Assembly: GCA_038245725.1 (NCBI GenBank)
Contig: JBBRSD010000008.1
Span: 1 to 64,000 of the forward strand
Source of the DNA: JBBRSD01 sp038245725
GTDB taxonomy: Bacteria > Actinomycetota > Coriobacteriia > Anaerosomatales > JAAXUF01
DNA: 64,000 nucleotides
Reading direction: 5' to 3'
Part shown: one piece after another, positions 34,762 to 42,634 of the stretch
Numbering within the stretch: the first letter of the stretch is position 1
How the letters are laid out: every line of letters begins with the position of its first letter
Notes under the pieces: model-generated
Seen by the model: the letters and a program-made list of their open reading frames with translations, nothing else
Databases searched by the model: none
What the model was told of the DNA's origin: nothing
Made by a program: the position numbers and the translations under genes

Positions 34762-35198
34762 TAAGGGGTCTCAGCGTCTTCCGTGAGCACTTCGCCGGAT
34801 TCGCGGACCGATACGTCCTCATCGGCGGAGCCGCTGTGGAAGTGGCGATGGATGCGGCGGGCTTGCAGTTCCGCGTGACCAATGACCTCGACATCGTGTT
34901 GCACGTCGAGGCGCTTGACGCAGAGTTCGCGGCAGCCTTCTGGGAGTTCGTCGCCGACGGGGGCTACGAGTTCAAGGAGAAGGGCAACGACAAGCCCACG
35001 CTCTACCGGTTCAGCAAGCCGGCAGACGAGAGCTTCCCCTTCATGCTCGAGTTGTTCTCCCGCAAGCCGGAGCTGATGGAGCCGCCCGCGGACTGCCGTC
35101 TGACGCCACTACCCATCGCCGAGGAGGTCTCGAGCCTCTCGGCGGGTCGTGTGATGGCAGGAAACTCGAGCGTTCCTGGCGCAACACTTGCGCGCTGA
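34758..35198 (+). pseudogene. Truncated nucleotidyltransferase-fold protein (AbiEii-like)
   Basis: A 146-residue frame: YVLIGGAAVEVAMDAAGLQF, then TNDLDIVLHVEALDAEF gives the GG...DxD pattern of minimal nucleotidyltransferases of the AbiEii/DUF6036 type. The C-terminal part is abnormal: after LPIAEEVSSLSA the expected continuation of the domain is replaced by GRVMAGNSSVPGATLAR and a stop. Probably a 3' deletion. GTG 34758 overlaps the upstream remnant. It lies at the left edge of the tRNA-Glu cassette array and may be cargo of an older, decayed cassette. Confidence 0.5.
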
Positions 35199-35722
35199 TG
35201 TCGCTGCGCTTCGTGTCCGCGTGCCGGCTTAGAATCGGAGGAGTGCCGGCCCTTCCGCACAGCGGGCCGCCACTCCATGATCCTGAGGGAACAGCACGCC
35301 TAGAAGAGCGCCGTCATGCCTTGCCGCTTCTCGAGTACTTCGATTCCTTAGCAATTTGTCGTCGTTCGTGCCAGCTAAATCAACAACGACAAATTCGAGT
35401 AAAGGGGGAAGCATATATCCTCGAGAAGGGCTTGTGGGCTGGTCAGACGACGACCGCCTCCCATGTTTCTGAGCTGTTGGCTTTGCTCCCGCGGCCTGGT
35501 TTCCAGTGAGCAGTACCACCAGCGCGACATTCGCCGGACATTTGGGCACCAAGTCGGGCGACACGCGGAGTCTGAACAAAAGGGACTGCTGAGAGGCGTT
35601 CGGACCTCGATAGCATGCACTCTGAACTGCGGTTTTGCCGTCGGCAGGGTTTCAGAAGGCTCCGATGGTGCCCGATTCCGGGCCCTAAATAGGCCCCGAC
35701 AAGCCTCTGACCTGCGAACAAA
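35199..35722. other. Non-coding left flank of the cassette array with an element end
   Basis: No convincing gene. A 14-bp inverted repeat with one mismatch (35353-35366/35382-35395, AATTTGTCGTCGTT) has a 15-base loop. At 35544-35567 stands a 12-mer pair (GGGCACCAAGTC, GGGCGACACGCG) of the cassette type, 179 bases before the first tRNA-derived core. GGGACTGCTGAGAGGC at 35581 and GCCTCTGACCTGCG at 35703 also match cassette ends. So 35544-35722 is the right end of a further, older cassette whose left core copy is missing. Confidence 0.6.
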
Positions 35723-35753
35723 TGGTGCCCCCAAGGGAATTCGAATCCTGATT
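35723..35753 (-). repeat. tRNA-Glu 3'-end core, copy A
   Basis: The first 26 bases equal the 3' end of the intact tRNA-Glu gene (47151-47176: CCA, 3' acceptor strand and most of the T arm). Then it diverges. It lacks the rest of the tRNA, so it is an attachment-site duplication and not a gene. Confidence 0.85.
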
Positions 35754-35830
35754 GCGCTTGTGAAACGCCCCGGGTTTGACGGAGGCTCCGTTTCCAGGAT
35801 TACTTGGTCCTGGAGAAAGGAGTCAGACCC

Positions 35831-36133
35831 ATGGCACGACGTTCGAAGTACTCCCCCGAGTTCCGTGAGCGCTCCGTCCGAGTCGCCCGAGAATCCGAGC
35901 GCCCGATCACTCAGGTCGCCCACGATCTGGGCATCCACCCCGAGACGCTTCGGCTCTGGGTACGTCAGGACGAGGCTAACGACGGCACCCGCACCGACCG
36001 GCTGACGACAGCCGAGCGCGAGGAGCTTTCCGCACTGCGCCGCGAGAACCGCGATCTGAAACGCTCCAACGAGATCCTGAAAGCCGCGAGCGTGTTTTTC
36101 GCCCGCGAGCTCGACCAGCCCCGTCCGAGGTGA
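35831..36133 (+). CDS. IS3-family transposase OrfA
   Basis: A 100-residue helix-turn-helix protein: MARRSKYSPEFRERSVRVAR, PITQVAHDLGIHPETLRLWV, then the leucine-zipper-like segment ELSALRRENRDLKRSNEILK. It binds the IS ends and is normally joined to OrfB by programmed -1 frameshifting. It overlaps OrfB by four bases. ATG 35831 follows GAGAAAGGAGTCAGACCC. Confidence 0.93.
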   Translation: MARRSKYSPEFRERSVRVARESERPITQVAHDLGIHPETLRLWVRQDEANDGTRTDRLTTAEREELSALRRENRDLKRSNEILKAASVFFARELDQPRPR

Positions 36134-37041
36134 GCGCGTTCGTCGACAGGCATCGCGACCGCTTCGGGGTCGAGCCGATGTGTCGGGAGATCGAGGCGTC
36201 AGCCTCCGCATACCGGGCTCGCAAGACGAGGCCACCGTCGACGCGTGCGATGCGTGACGAGTTCTTGCTCACACAGATCAGGCGCGTGCATGCCGATTCC
36301 GCCGGCATCTACGGTCAGCTCAAGATCTGGGATGAACTCAATGACGAGGGCATAGCCGTGGCAAGGTGCACGGTCGAACGCCTGATGCGCAAGCACGGTA
36401 TCGAGGGCTGCCGTAACGGGAGAGTCCAGGTCACGACCCTGCCCGGCCTCTCGCCTGTGGCTGCAGACGACCTCGTGTGCCGCGATTTCTCCGCAGACCG
36501 ACCGGATGCCGTGTGGCTCTCCGACTTCACCTACATCAGGACCTGGGAGGGTTGGAGCTACCTCTCGATCGTGCTCGACATCCACACGAGGCGCATCGTG
36601 GGCTGGCAGCTCGCGAGCCACATGCGCCAGTCCCTTGTGACAGACGCATTCGAGATGGCAGACGCGTCGAGGATCGTTCACGAAGACGGCATGATCGCAC
36701 ACTCCGACAACGGGAGCCAATACACGTCTTACGAGTACACCGAGCGCTTGAAGAGGGCCGGCATCGTCCCGAGCAGGGGCAGAACCGGAACCGCATTGGA
36801 CAACGCGATGGCGGAAAGCATCATGGCGACGCTGAAGAGAGAGCTCACCAAACGCTATACGTGGAGGACCAGGCTCGACCTCGAGCTCGCGCTGGTGACC
36901 TACATCGGCTGGTACAACGCCCGCCGCAAGCACCGCTCGCTGAAGTTCGTTCAGGACGGCAGGGTCAGGCGACAGACGCCGCTTCAGGCCCTCGACCGCT
37001 ACAATCAGGAAGTCGCCCGGGAGACCGTGGCTTCCACATAA
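36130..37041 (+). CDS. IS3-family transposase OrfB (DDE integrase domain)
   Basis: A 303-residue protein with the HTH_21 region (AFVDRHRDRFGVEPMCREIE) and a retroviral-type integrase core. The DDE residues are in WLSDFTYIRTWEGW, HSDNGSQYTSYEYTERL and the Glu of DNAMAESIMATLKRE. The end NARRKHRSLKF and TPLQALDRYN are typical of the family. It looks intact, so the IS may still be mobile. Confidence 0.95.
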   Translation: MSAFVDRHRDRFGVEPMCREIEASASAYRARKTRPPSTRAMRDEFLLTQIRRVHADSAGIYGQLKIWDELNDEGIAVARCTVERLMRKHGIEGCRNGRVQVTTLPGLSPVAADDLVCRDFSADRPDAVWLSDFTYIRTWEGWSYLSIVLDIHTRRIVGWQLASHMRQSLVTDAFEMADASRIVHEDGMIAHSDNGSQYTSYEYTERLKRAGIVPSRGRTGTALDNAMAESIMATLKRELTKRYTWRTRLDLELALVTYIGWYNARRKHRSLKFVQDGRVRRQTPLQALDRYNQEVARETVAST

Positions 37042-37083
37042 TCGAGCCGACGTGGAACCCGGGGCGTTTCACTTGTGACTATT

Positions 37084-37191
37084 GGGACTACTTGGGACTC
37101 GTTGGTACTCAAGAGCTGCGGCGAGTCCCAATAGGTACCAACGCGTACCAACAGTCACCATGTATTTGGGCGACAAATCGGGCGACAAATC
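37084..37191. repeat. Cassette 1 start block: inverted repeat plus 12-mer pair
   Basis: Arms at 37084-37108 and 37135-37159 (GTACCAACGCGTACCAACAG and onward) form a near 25-bp hairpin. Then GGGCGACAAATC occurs twice in tandem (37168-37191). Confidence 0.75.
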
Positions 37192-37318
37192 TGGAGCGTG
37201 CTGATCCCACGATTCCCGAACCCCTCGAGTGCGCTGGGATGCTTGGTGCAAGACCCACGGGCGCGACGCTGTGGGGACCGTCGTCAGAGTCCGAAATGTC
37301 CGTCGCTGAAGAGGATCG

Positions 37319-38236
37319 TCATGACCAGCCTTTGCCCGGCACCCATTTCACACTGAACGACTGTCCGGCTGCCGCCGCAATGGCAGGCGGCATGATGAAC
37401 ACGTTGATGTCGTCGACGACGTCGACGAGACTGTCCGGCGCTCCGATTCCCGACACTCCGAGTCGCGTCACGAAAGCCGACCACTGCGTCATCCTCTCCG
37501 GTCGCTTCGCGTAGTCGTCGGAAAGCACGGCCGGCCGAGAAGATGGCACATCGGTACCTCGTCGCTCGAAGGTCGCGGCGATGCCCTCTGTCAGGTCGCC
37601 ACCGTCGAAGGAGACGGAGCGCGAGAGCATCCAGATGTCGTAGTAATCCTTCACTCGGCTGTTCAGCAGCCCTTTGCTGATCATGGTCTCGAACTTCTCG
37701 GCTATGGCAGTCGAGGGCTGGTACGCGAGGATGTGTGGCGCGTCCATGTCCAGCAGTGTCGGGTAGTCCACCCATCCAGGCTCGGGTACTGCGATGTCCG
37801 CGACGCCGATATCGAGTTGGAGGCGCATCCGCGCGCCGGCCAATCTGGTTGTGACGAGCGCTCGCACTCCTGGATAACGGTCCTCGATGGTGATTGGTTC
37901 GACCGCCACATCGGCCGAGAACTCGACACCGTCGGCCGACTCGATTGCGAGGCACTCGCGCACCATCGCGGCGACCGCTTCGGGTGAGTTCTCGATTCGC
38001 CCGAGGAAGTCGATATCCCTGGTCGGCCGAGCTACAGCACCGTCCCAGACGCGAAGCATCGCCGCGCCCTTGACGATCAGGCAGTCGGCCCACTTGGTCT
38101 TGGACAGGCGATACAAGAAGCGCTCCATCGCGTAGTACTGGAGCACCTGGTTGAAGTCGAGGCCGATCTCGTCGGCCTTGTTCTTCAGGCGAGCACGAAC
38201 CGATGCGGGAAGATTCGTCGGGTTCTCGGCGGTCAC
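37319..38236 (-). CDS. abiEii: AbiEii-type nucleotidyltransferase toxin
   Basis: A 305-residue protein with the AbiEii nucleotidyltransferase core: YAMERFLYRLSKTKWADCLI, VKGAAMLRVWDGAVARPTRD and DIDFLGR (GG/GA...DxD nucleotidyl-transfer site), then DRYPGVRALVTTRLAGARMR, AYQPSTAIAEKFETMISKG and RVKDYYDIWMLSRS. Type IV AbiEii toxins add nucleotides to RNA (tRNA in related MenT proteins) and stop growth. It starts with GTG inside the AbiEi stop (GTGA), the standard antitoxin-toxin coupling. It is a diverged copy of the gene at 43263. Confidence 0.88.
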   Translation of the reverse strand: MTAENPTNLPASVRARLKNKADEIGLDFNQVLQYYAMERFLYRLSKTKWADCLIVKGAAMLRVWDGAVARPTRDIDFLGRIENSPEAVAAMVRECLAIESADGVEFSADVAVEPITIEDRYPGVRALVTTRLAGARMRLQLDIGVADIAVPEPGWVDYPTLLDMDAPHILAYQPSTAIAEKFETMISKGLLNSRVKDYYDIWMLSRSVSFDGGDLTEGIAATFERRGTDVPSSRPAVLSDDYAKRPERMTQWSAFVTRLGVSGIGAPDSLVDVVDDINVFIMPPAIAAAAGQSFSVKWVPGKGWS

Positions 38237-38847
38237 AGGAGTGCCGCCATGTAGGGAGAGATGACGGACTCGACCTTGTCGATACGGGCAAACTCCATGA
38301 TCTCTGAAGGCGTGGCGGCCCGCTTCCTCACGACTTCCTGAAGTGCCTCCATCGCGATATCGAAGCCGATCCTGTTGCGGTACTTGAAGCAGTCGGCCAC
38401 GGTCTTGGCGACGCCATACACACGAAACTGCGCCCCCGCCATCGAGTGCTCCTCCACCCCGGCCCGAAACGCCGCGTCGCTCATGCTGAACACCTGCACA
38501 CGCGGGTAGCTGAACTTGGGAGGCGTCACGTTGCGTGGCAGCGCGATCTGCACGGCACTGGGTATCTGCGTCCCGATGCCGTGATACTCCAGAGCGCTCA
38601 CGAGACACAGTACCGCCCTAGGGATCCGCCGCATCACGGCAGCGACATCCGGACTCTCAGGTAGTGGCGCCGATGCAAGCACGAATACGCCCCTGCTCAG
38701 AGTCTCAAGGTCGCCGTGGTCCCTCATCCAGTAGAGGGTCCGCCGATGTATGCCAGCCTCGAGCGCTTCACCGGTGCGCATGACTCCTTCATGCGCGGCG
38801 AAGATGGCTTCGGCTGCCATGAGTGCGTTGTCGCTTGGTTCTCTCAT
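38233..38847 (-). CDS. abiEi: AbiEi-type antitoxin/autorepressor
   Basis: A 204-residue protein: winged helix (about 10-70: AIFAAHEGVMRTGEALEAGI, RTLYWMRDHGDLETLSRGVF), then PRAVLCLVSALEYHGIGTQI, VQIALPRNV and VYGVAKTVADCFKYRNRIGF. AbiEi proteins repress their own promoter and neutralise AbiEii. The ATG at 38847 starts the domain and is 17 bases from a perfect CACTTG/CAAGTG palindrome. It has exactly the same length as the AbiEi at 44174 and is clearly homologous, so cassettes 1 and 3 carry sister cargo. Confidence 0.88.
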   Translation of the reverse strand: MREPSDNALMAAEAIFAAHEGVMRTGEALEAGIHRRTLYWMRDHGDLETLSRGVFVLASAPLPESPDVAAVMRRIPRAVLCLVSALEYHGIGTQIPSAVQIALPRNVTPPKFSYPRVQVFSMSDAAFRAGVEEHSMAGAQFRVYGVAKTVADCFKYRNRIGFDIAMEALQEVVRKRAATPSEIMEFARIDKVESVISPYMAALL

Positions 38848-38863
38848 GGGACATATAGTACAG

Positions 38864-38880
38864 CACTTGCGGTCCAAGTG
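38864..38880. promoter_or_regulatory. Operator-like palindrome upstream of abiEi (cassette 1)
   Basis: CACTTG-CGGTC-CAAGTG is a perfect 6-bp inverted repeat. On the reverse strand TACTATATG lies between it and the ATG as a -10 candidate. The position fits AbiEi autorepression. Confidence 0.55.
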
Positions 38881-38917
38881 TTCTAGATTTTGTCCCGCAG
38901 TCCGCGCCGCAAGATTT

Positions 38918-38941
38918 GGGCAACAAATCGAGCAACAACTC
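38918..38941. repeat. Cassette 1 end 12-mer pair
   Basis: GGGCAACAAATC and GAGCAACAACTC in tandem, 192 bp before the next tRNA core. Confidence 0.7.
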
Positions 38942-39109
38942 AGCCGAACGCCGATTATGGGCAAAAGGGACTGCTATTGGGCCGCATGCAGGCGTCGAAA
39001 CGCCCTCTGAGCTGCGACTTTCCTCCAGGTCGGCGCTCAGCCGGAAGACAGTTGTAGCCCGATTTCACGCTCGAAATCGGGCTACTCAGGCCTCTGACCT
39101 GCGATTCTA

Positions 39110-39140
39110 TGGTGCCCCCAAGGGAATTCGAATCCTGATT
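39110..39140 (-). repeat. tRNA-Glu 3'-end core, copy B
   Basis: Same 31 bases as copies A, C and D; first 26 equal the 3' end of the tRNA-Glu gene at 47151. Confidence 0.85.
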
Positions 39141-39155
39141 GTGCTTGTGATTGTT

Positions 39156-39263
39156 GGTGACTATTGGGACTCGTTGGTACTCAAGAGCTGCGGTGAGTCC
39201 CAATAGGTACCAACGAGTACCAACAGTCACCATGTATTTGGGCACCAAATCGGGCACCAAGTC
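39156..39263. repeat. Cassette 2 start block: inverted repeat plus 12-mer pair
   Basis: Arms 39156-39180 and 39207-39231 form an imperfect 25-bp hairpin; CTATTGGGACTC/GAGTCCCAATAG inside it gives an alternative perfect 12-bp pairing. The 12-mer pair follows at 39240-39263. Confidence 0.75.
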
Positions 39264-39299
39264 AGGGCAATCGATTTGCGACGAGAACGGAAGCAGCCC

Positions 39300-39327
39300 T
39301 TGCCGTCTTTGTGATTAATCATATAAT
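39300..39327 (+). promoter_or_regulatory. Promoter of the fic gene
   Basis: TTGCCG (39300-39305) and a perfect TATAAT (39322-39327) are 16 bases apart. The region is clearly AT-richer than its surroundings and lies 42 bases before the GTG start. Confidence 0.65.
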
Positions 39328-39368
39328 CGCGTTAGCGTTTATCGATTCAATCAGGAAGGTTCCTCACC

Positions 39369-40556
39369 GTGTACAGATTTGACATGACAGAGGCGGTCGT
39401 CGTCGGAGTCCGCCGGATCGCAGAGCTCCGCGCCAGCCTAGACGCACAAGGGCCACTCCCTCGCATCTGGCTTGGCCGAACGCGACGCGACCTCGAGGCG
39501 GAAGCTGTTGCCGCCTCCACCATCATGGAAGGAGTGGCGGTCACCGTCGACGAGGCGCGCCGCATTCTGGCAGGCGACAAACCGACCGGCGTCTCGGTGG
39601 AAGACATCGATCTTGTCGACGGCTACCGCGATGCTATGCGGTTCGTGCTGGCGCGCGCCGATGCCGACGCATTCCAGTGGCAAAGCGAGCTTCTGCTCTC
39701 GCTGCACCACCTGGTGCTCGGCGGTTCGTACGCAAAGGGCGCGGGCCGATTCAGGGAAACCCAGAACTGGCTCACGAACAGCGCAAGCGGCAAGCAGGTG
39801 TATCTGCCCCCGCCTGCCGAACAGGTGCCCTCGCTCATTGATGACTTGACGGCGTGGCTTCAGGAGGCAGACGAGCCCGGACCAGTGAAGTCAGCACTCG
39901 CACATGTCTGCGTGGCGGGTATCCATCCGTTCGGCGACGGCAACGGCCGAACCGCGCGCATCGTCGCATCTCTAGCGATGTATCGCGCCGGATACCGATT
40001 GCCCCAGTTCACCAGCCTCGAGGAGTGGTGGGGCCGTCATCTTGAGGACTACTACGGCGCCTTCGAGTGCCTCGGCACAGAGTGGGCACCTGATACCGAC
40101 GTCACTCCGTTCCTAGAGGCCCATGTGTGTGCACAGGTCGCACAGGTCGAGGCGCTCTCACTTCGCAACACCACCGAGCGCGCCCTGTGGACGGTACTGC
40201 AGGACGTCGCCGTAAGAGACATGGGGCTGAACGAACGTGCCACGCATGCGCTCTACGACGCATTCTTCGCGCGCGAGGTCACTAACCGCTACTACCGTGG
40301 GATGGCCGACGTCTCCGAAGTGACAGCGTCACACGACTTGGCGAAGCTCGTTGCATCCGGCGCTCTCGAAGCGAGGGGCGCCGGGCGCAGCGCACATTAC
40401 GTCGCGGCTCCAGCGCTCTACGATCTCGTGGTAAAGCACGCCGAGCTCGACCAGCGATGGCGAGGAGTACCTGGGGACAATGTCGCACAGAGAGACGCTG
40501 TTCTGACAGGACTCGCGAATCGCCTGCATGCCGCCGACGAGAGACGCGGGGCCTGA
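39369..40556 (+). CDS. Fic-domain protein (class II, with inhibitory helix)
   Basis: A 395-residue protein. The N-terminal region carries the auto-inhibitory motif [S/T]xxxE[G/N] as STIMEG (about residues 51-56). The Fic core has the catalytic loop HPFGDGNGRTAR with the active His, preceded by a beta-hairpin region ETQNWLTNSASGKQVYLPPP that clamps targets. A C-terminal winged helix follows (VSEVTASHDLAKLVASGALE). Fic enzymes usually transfer AMP to protein hydroxyl groups, and some act as toxins. The GTG at 39369 follows AGGAAGG; an ATG lies five codons on. It is the sole TA-like gene of cassette 2, without a separate antitoxin. Confidence 0.92.
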   Translation: MYRFDMTEAVVVGVRRIAELRASLDAQGPLPRIWLGRTRRDLEAEAVAASTIMEGVAVTVDEARRILAGDKPTGVSVEDIDLVDGYRDAMRFVLARADADAFQWQSELLLSLHHLVLGGSYAKGAGRFRETQNWLTNSASGKQVYLPPPAEQVPSLIDDLTAWLQEADEPGPVKSALAHVCVAGIHPFGDGNGRTARIVASLAMYRAGYRLPQFTSLEEWWGRHLEDYYGAFECLGTEWAPDTDVTPFLEAHVCAQVAQVEALSLRNTTERALWTVLQDVAVRDMGLNERATHALYDAFFAREVTNRYYRGMADVSEVTASHDLAKLVASGALEARGAGRSAHYVAAPALYDLVVKHAELDQRWRGVPGDNVAQRDAVLTGLANRLHAADERRGA

Positions 40557-40902
40557 CGGGCCCATCGTGCCATCCTCGTAGGATCGATGCTGCGGCCCCT
40601 TTCGGAGCCGTAATCGACCGAAACCTGACCTTAGCGTCCCTCTTGCGCCCGAACAGAGATAGCCGGAGCCCCGTTGTCGCAGGTCAGGTGGGGTCACGCG
40701 GATGATGGCGCTTCAACGCCTGCGGCTGAATCGCCCGTGTCAGGGCGCTTCCGGAATGCAATAAGGCACACAGATGGCACGTCTTCGGCGGGGTCGCGAA
40801 GCGCCCGGACGTTTCCAACCACCATGAAGCCGCTGGGTACAATCGTCGGAGCTGGCACCGGCGATCGCGATTGGCGCGGCCTACACGCGCCGTGGCAGCA
40901 GC
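40557..40902. other. Gap after fic without a supported gene
   Basis: Short frames exist on both strands but none has a family signature, ribosome site and consistent length. I see no hairpin with a T-run. Confidence 0.4.
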
Positions 40903-41331
40903 ATGTCAGACCTCACCCGGCTGTTCCTAGACAGGGACCCTGAGCTTTCGGCACGCGTCATCAACTGGCTGCGTTCCCTGCCGCGCGCCTCGGACCTAAA
41001 GGGAAAGCAATTCGGACTGTGGGAGGTGCCCGCAACAATCCGGAGATGCGAGGCCAACGAATCGGTGGTCGTCTTGGAGGAACGCCCTACTCCTCCAACT
41101 CCGCGTCAGGGCCGTTCTTCTTCAATGACTCGATTCCATCGTCACGCGCGGCTTCAGTTTCAAAGTATTCACTCGAGCCAATTGTCTGACCGTTGGCTGC
41201 GTGTAGGGCGAACCGAAACCTGCCGTCCGGAGTGGTGGTGCGCTTGTAGCGGTCCTCGTCAGACGCGTTCGTCTTCACCGATTCGATGCCGTTCATGGCG
41301 GCGGCCTTGGTCGTATACGCCTCGCTGCTGA
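40903..41331 (+). CDS. Doubtful ORF, unrecognised
   Basis: The first 60 residues (MSDLTRLFLDRDPELSARVI, then NWLRSLPRASDLKGKQFGLW) look like real protein. After VVVLEE the sequence becomes low-complexity and overlaps the YegP-like gene on the other strand from 41087 on. The real gene, if any, may be a truncated fragment ending near 41085. No function can be assigned. Confidence 0.25.
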   Translation: MSDLTRLFLDRDPELSARVINWLRSLPRASDLKGKQFGLWEVPATIRRCEANESVVVLEERPTPPTPRQGRSSSMTRFHRHARLQFQSIHSSQLSDRWLRVGRTETCRPEWWCACSGPRQTRSSSPIRCRSWRRPWSYTPRC

Positions 41332-41410
41332 GAACGGTCTGTTTGCCCGCCTTTAACATGAACATGAACTGCCCGTCCTCGCGTGTCTGCATCTTGAAAT
41401 ACCCGGCCAT
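41087..41410 (-). CDS. YegP-family (DUF1508) protein with two tandem repeats
   Basis: A 107-residue protein of two DUF1508 repeats: MQTREDGQFMFMLKAGKQTV with SSEAYTTKAAAMNGIESVK, and TPDGRFRFALHAANGQTIGS with SEYFETEAARDDGIESLKK. The two-repeat form is the YegP type; the function is unknown, often linked to stress. ATG 41410 follows CCCTAGGAGGACCTG, an excellent ribosome site. It is cargo of cassette 2. Confidence 0.88.
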   Translation of the reverse strand: MAGYFKMQTREDGQFMFMLKAGKQTVLSSEAYTTKAAAMNGIESVKTNASDEDRYKRTTTPDGRFRFALHAANGQTIGSSEYFETEAARDDGIESLKKNGPDAELEE

Positions 41411-41680
41411 CAGGTCCTCCTAGGGATAGTGGGTTTGAACGCATTCGGCGCAGCTGACTCTGCTAGGGCGTTTTGACGTTGCGATACCCCGAGATCGCCG
41501 ATCATTCAAGAGAATCCCCGAGAACAACCGACACGAGAAACATGGCGACCAGGGCAACGATGATAACTCGGCTCTAGCCGGGCCTCATCCAAACCTCATC
41601 GCGGATGGATCGCGCTGTGACAATCGATCTTCCCGCGCGGACGATTCTGGCCCCCGCTCGAGAACTCGCACTATGCCGCC

Positions 41681-41827
41681 CTAGACAGCCCGACGACCCG
41701 TGATCAGGTTGTACACGAGCACGACCAAGGCAATGACGAGGAGCAGATGAATCAGTCCACCACCGATGTGAAAACTGAAACCGAGCAGCCAGAGCACGAC
41801 GAGAATGACGATGATGGTCCAGAGCAT
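41681..41827 (-). CDS. Lmo0937-family tiny membrane protein
   Basis: A 48-residue protein with two hydrophobic helices: MLWTIIVILVVLWLLGFSFH, then IGGGLIHLLLVIALVVLVYN and LITGRRAV. This matches the widespread Lmo0937-type peptide (function unknown, often stress-induced). ATG 41827 is preceded by TTGGAGTTGATCCAC. It is codirectional with the YegP-like gene, and the two may respond to the same stress. Confidence 0.85.
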   Translation of the reverse strand: MLWTIIVILVVLWLLGFSFHIGGGLIHLLLVIALVVLVYNLITGRRAV

Positions 41828-42149
41828 GTGGATCAACTCCAAGGGTTGGGCGGTATTGGCAATCTGGAGGATTCGTACCCGTTGTCAGAACGCAGCTCAC
41901 AATGTACCTGGCGACGATTCATGCTTGCTGTGCGATGGCGGAACCCGTGCTTGCCGTATCGGATCCGGGGGCGTAGCAGGGGGTGCCCGTATGAGCTCCC
42001 GATCGCTTCTCCTCCGATGACCCTTGGTCGCGAGAAGCTGGCTCAGGCATCAGCTGCAAGCGGGATCTGCAGGTGCGCGTGCGCTTCTGGAAACGGGGCC
42101 ACGACTCGCGAAGAGCGCAACGTCAGCGGCTCGTGATACAGGCCGGTTC
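41828..42149. other. Gap in cassette 2
   Basis: No supported gene. The part from about 42030 may be low-similarity sequence upstream of the integrase fragment. No terminator or promoter stands out. Confidence 0.35.
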
Positions 42150-42290
42150 CGCGCCGTGGTCGGCACATGTGGCCTTGCGGGGGTTCGCTTCCACGACCTG
42201 CGGCATGCCCACGCGACGATCCTGCGCAAGGCCGGCACACCGCCACATGTCGTATCCAAGCGCCTCGGACACTCGACGGTCGCCTTCACG
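42150..42290 (+). pseudogene. C-terminal fragment of a tyrosine recombinase (integrase)
   Basis: The forward frame encodes GLAGVRFHDLRHAHATILRK, then AGTPPHVVSKRLGHSTVAFT. This holds the HxLR box and the LGH (third catalytic region) of phage-type tyrosine integrases. The N-terminal catalytic domain is gone, and the nucleophile Tyr region is cut off where the IS110 remnant begins at about 42291. It is the only integrase trace in the array. Confidence 0.8.
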
Positions 42291-42634
42291 TGGCGCATCC
42301 GTGCGTTCTCGGCGATCACGCGGGCGTCGAGCGCATCGGTCTTGTTCGCACCGACGAACGCCCCGCGGCAGCGATTGACCATGAGCCCGGGTACGAAGAC
42401 CACCTCCTGCCCGGCCGCGAGCAGCGAAGCCACGAGCAGCGCGACCGGCCCGTGACTCATGTCCACGCCCCAGACGAGGTCGCATCCGAGTACAAACGCC
42501 TGCTCGATCAGGGCCTCGATGTCGCCCTGCTCGTTCTCGACTCGACGGGAGAAGATCTCGCGCCCCGTCTCGTCGATCGCAAGCGCCCAGTGGAAGTCCT
42601 TGCCGATGTCGACACCGATCCACGCACGCCCCAT
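42291..42634 (-). pseudogene. IS110-family transposase, N-terminal fragment
   Basis: About 115 residues from ATG 42634 (after GAGGGAAGGGGGACGCC): MGRAWIGVDIGKDFHWALAI with the first acidic residue of the RuvC-like DEDD domain, then SHGPVALLVASLLAAGQEVV, VNRCRGAFVGANKTDALDAR and VIAENARMRHVK. The C-terminal Tnp20 domain is lost at the junction with the integrase fragment. The transposase cannot be active. Confidence 0.85.

Larger units (their letters stand above)
35761..37071 (+). mobile_element. IS3-family insertion sequence
   Basis: A 1311-bp element with terminal inverted repeats TGAAACGCCCCGGGTT (left) and AACCCGGGGCGTTTCA (right), TG...CA ends, and a 4-bp target duplication CTTG (35757-35760/37072-37075). 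It carries the usual two overlapping frames. Removing it restores the sequence GCGCTTGTGACTATTGG found after copy D of the tRNA core, which confirms the ends. Confidence 0.92.
35723..39109. mobile_element. tRNA-Glu cassette 1 (AbiEi/AbiEii cargo, interrupted by an IS3-family element)
   Basis: It runs from the first tRNA-Glu-derived core (35723) to the next (39110). Without the IS and its 4-bp duplication it is 2072 bp. Start repeats GGGCGACAAATC x2 (37168-37191) stand 130 bp from the core once the IS is removed; end repeats GGGCAACAAATC/GAGCAACAACTC (38918-38941) stand 192 bp before the next core. A 25-bp inverted repeat lies at 37084-37108/37135-37159. No integrase is present. Confidence 0.7.

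Noticed and set aside
39090..39255. Reverse-strand ORFs through the hairpin blocks (MVTVGTRWYLL type peptides)
   Set aside because: They arise from the inverted repeat and tRNA fragment; no ribosome site and no protein-like conservation beyond the DNA repeat itself.
41470..41580. Tiny hydrophobic peptide (MFLVSVVLGDSLE) on the reverse strand near 41.5 kb
   Set aside because: Too short, no convincing start codon or ribosome site in the frame.
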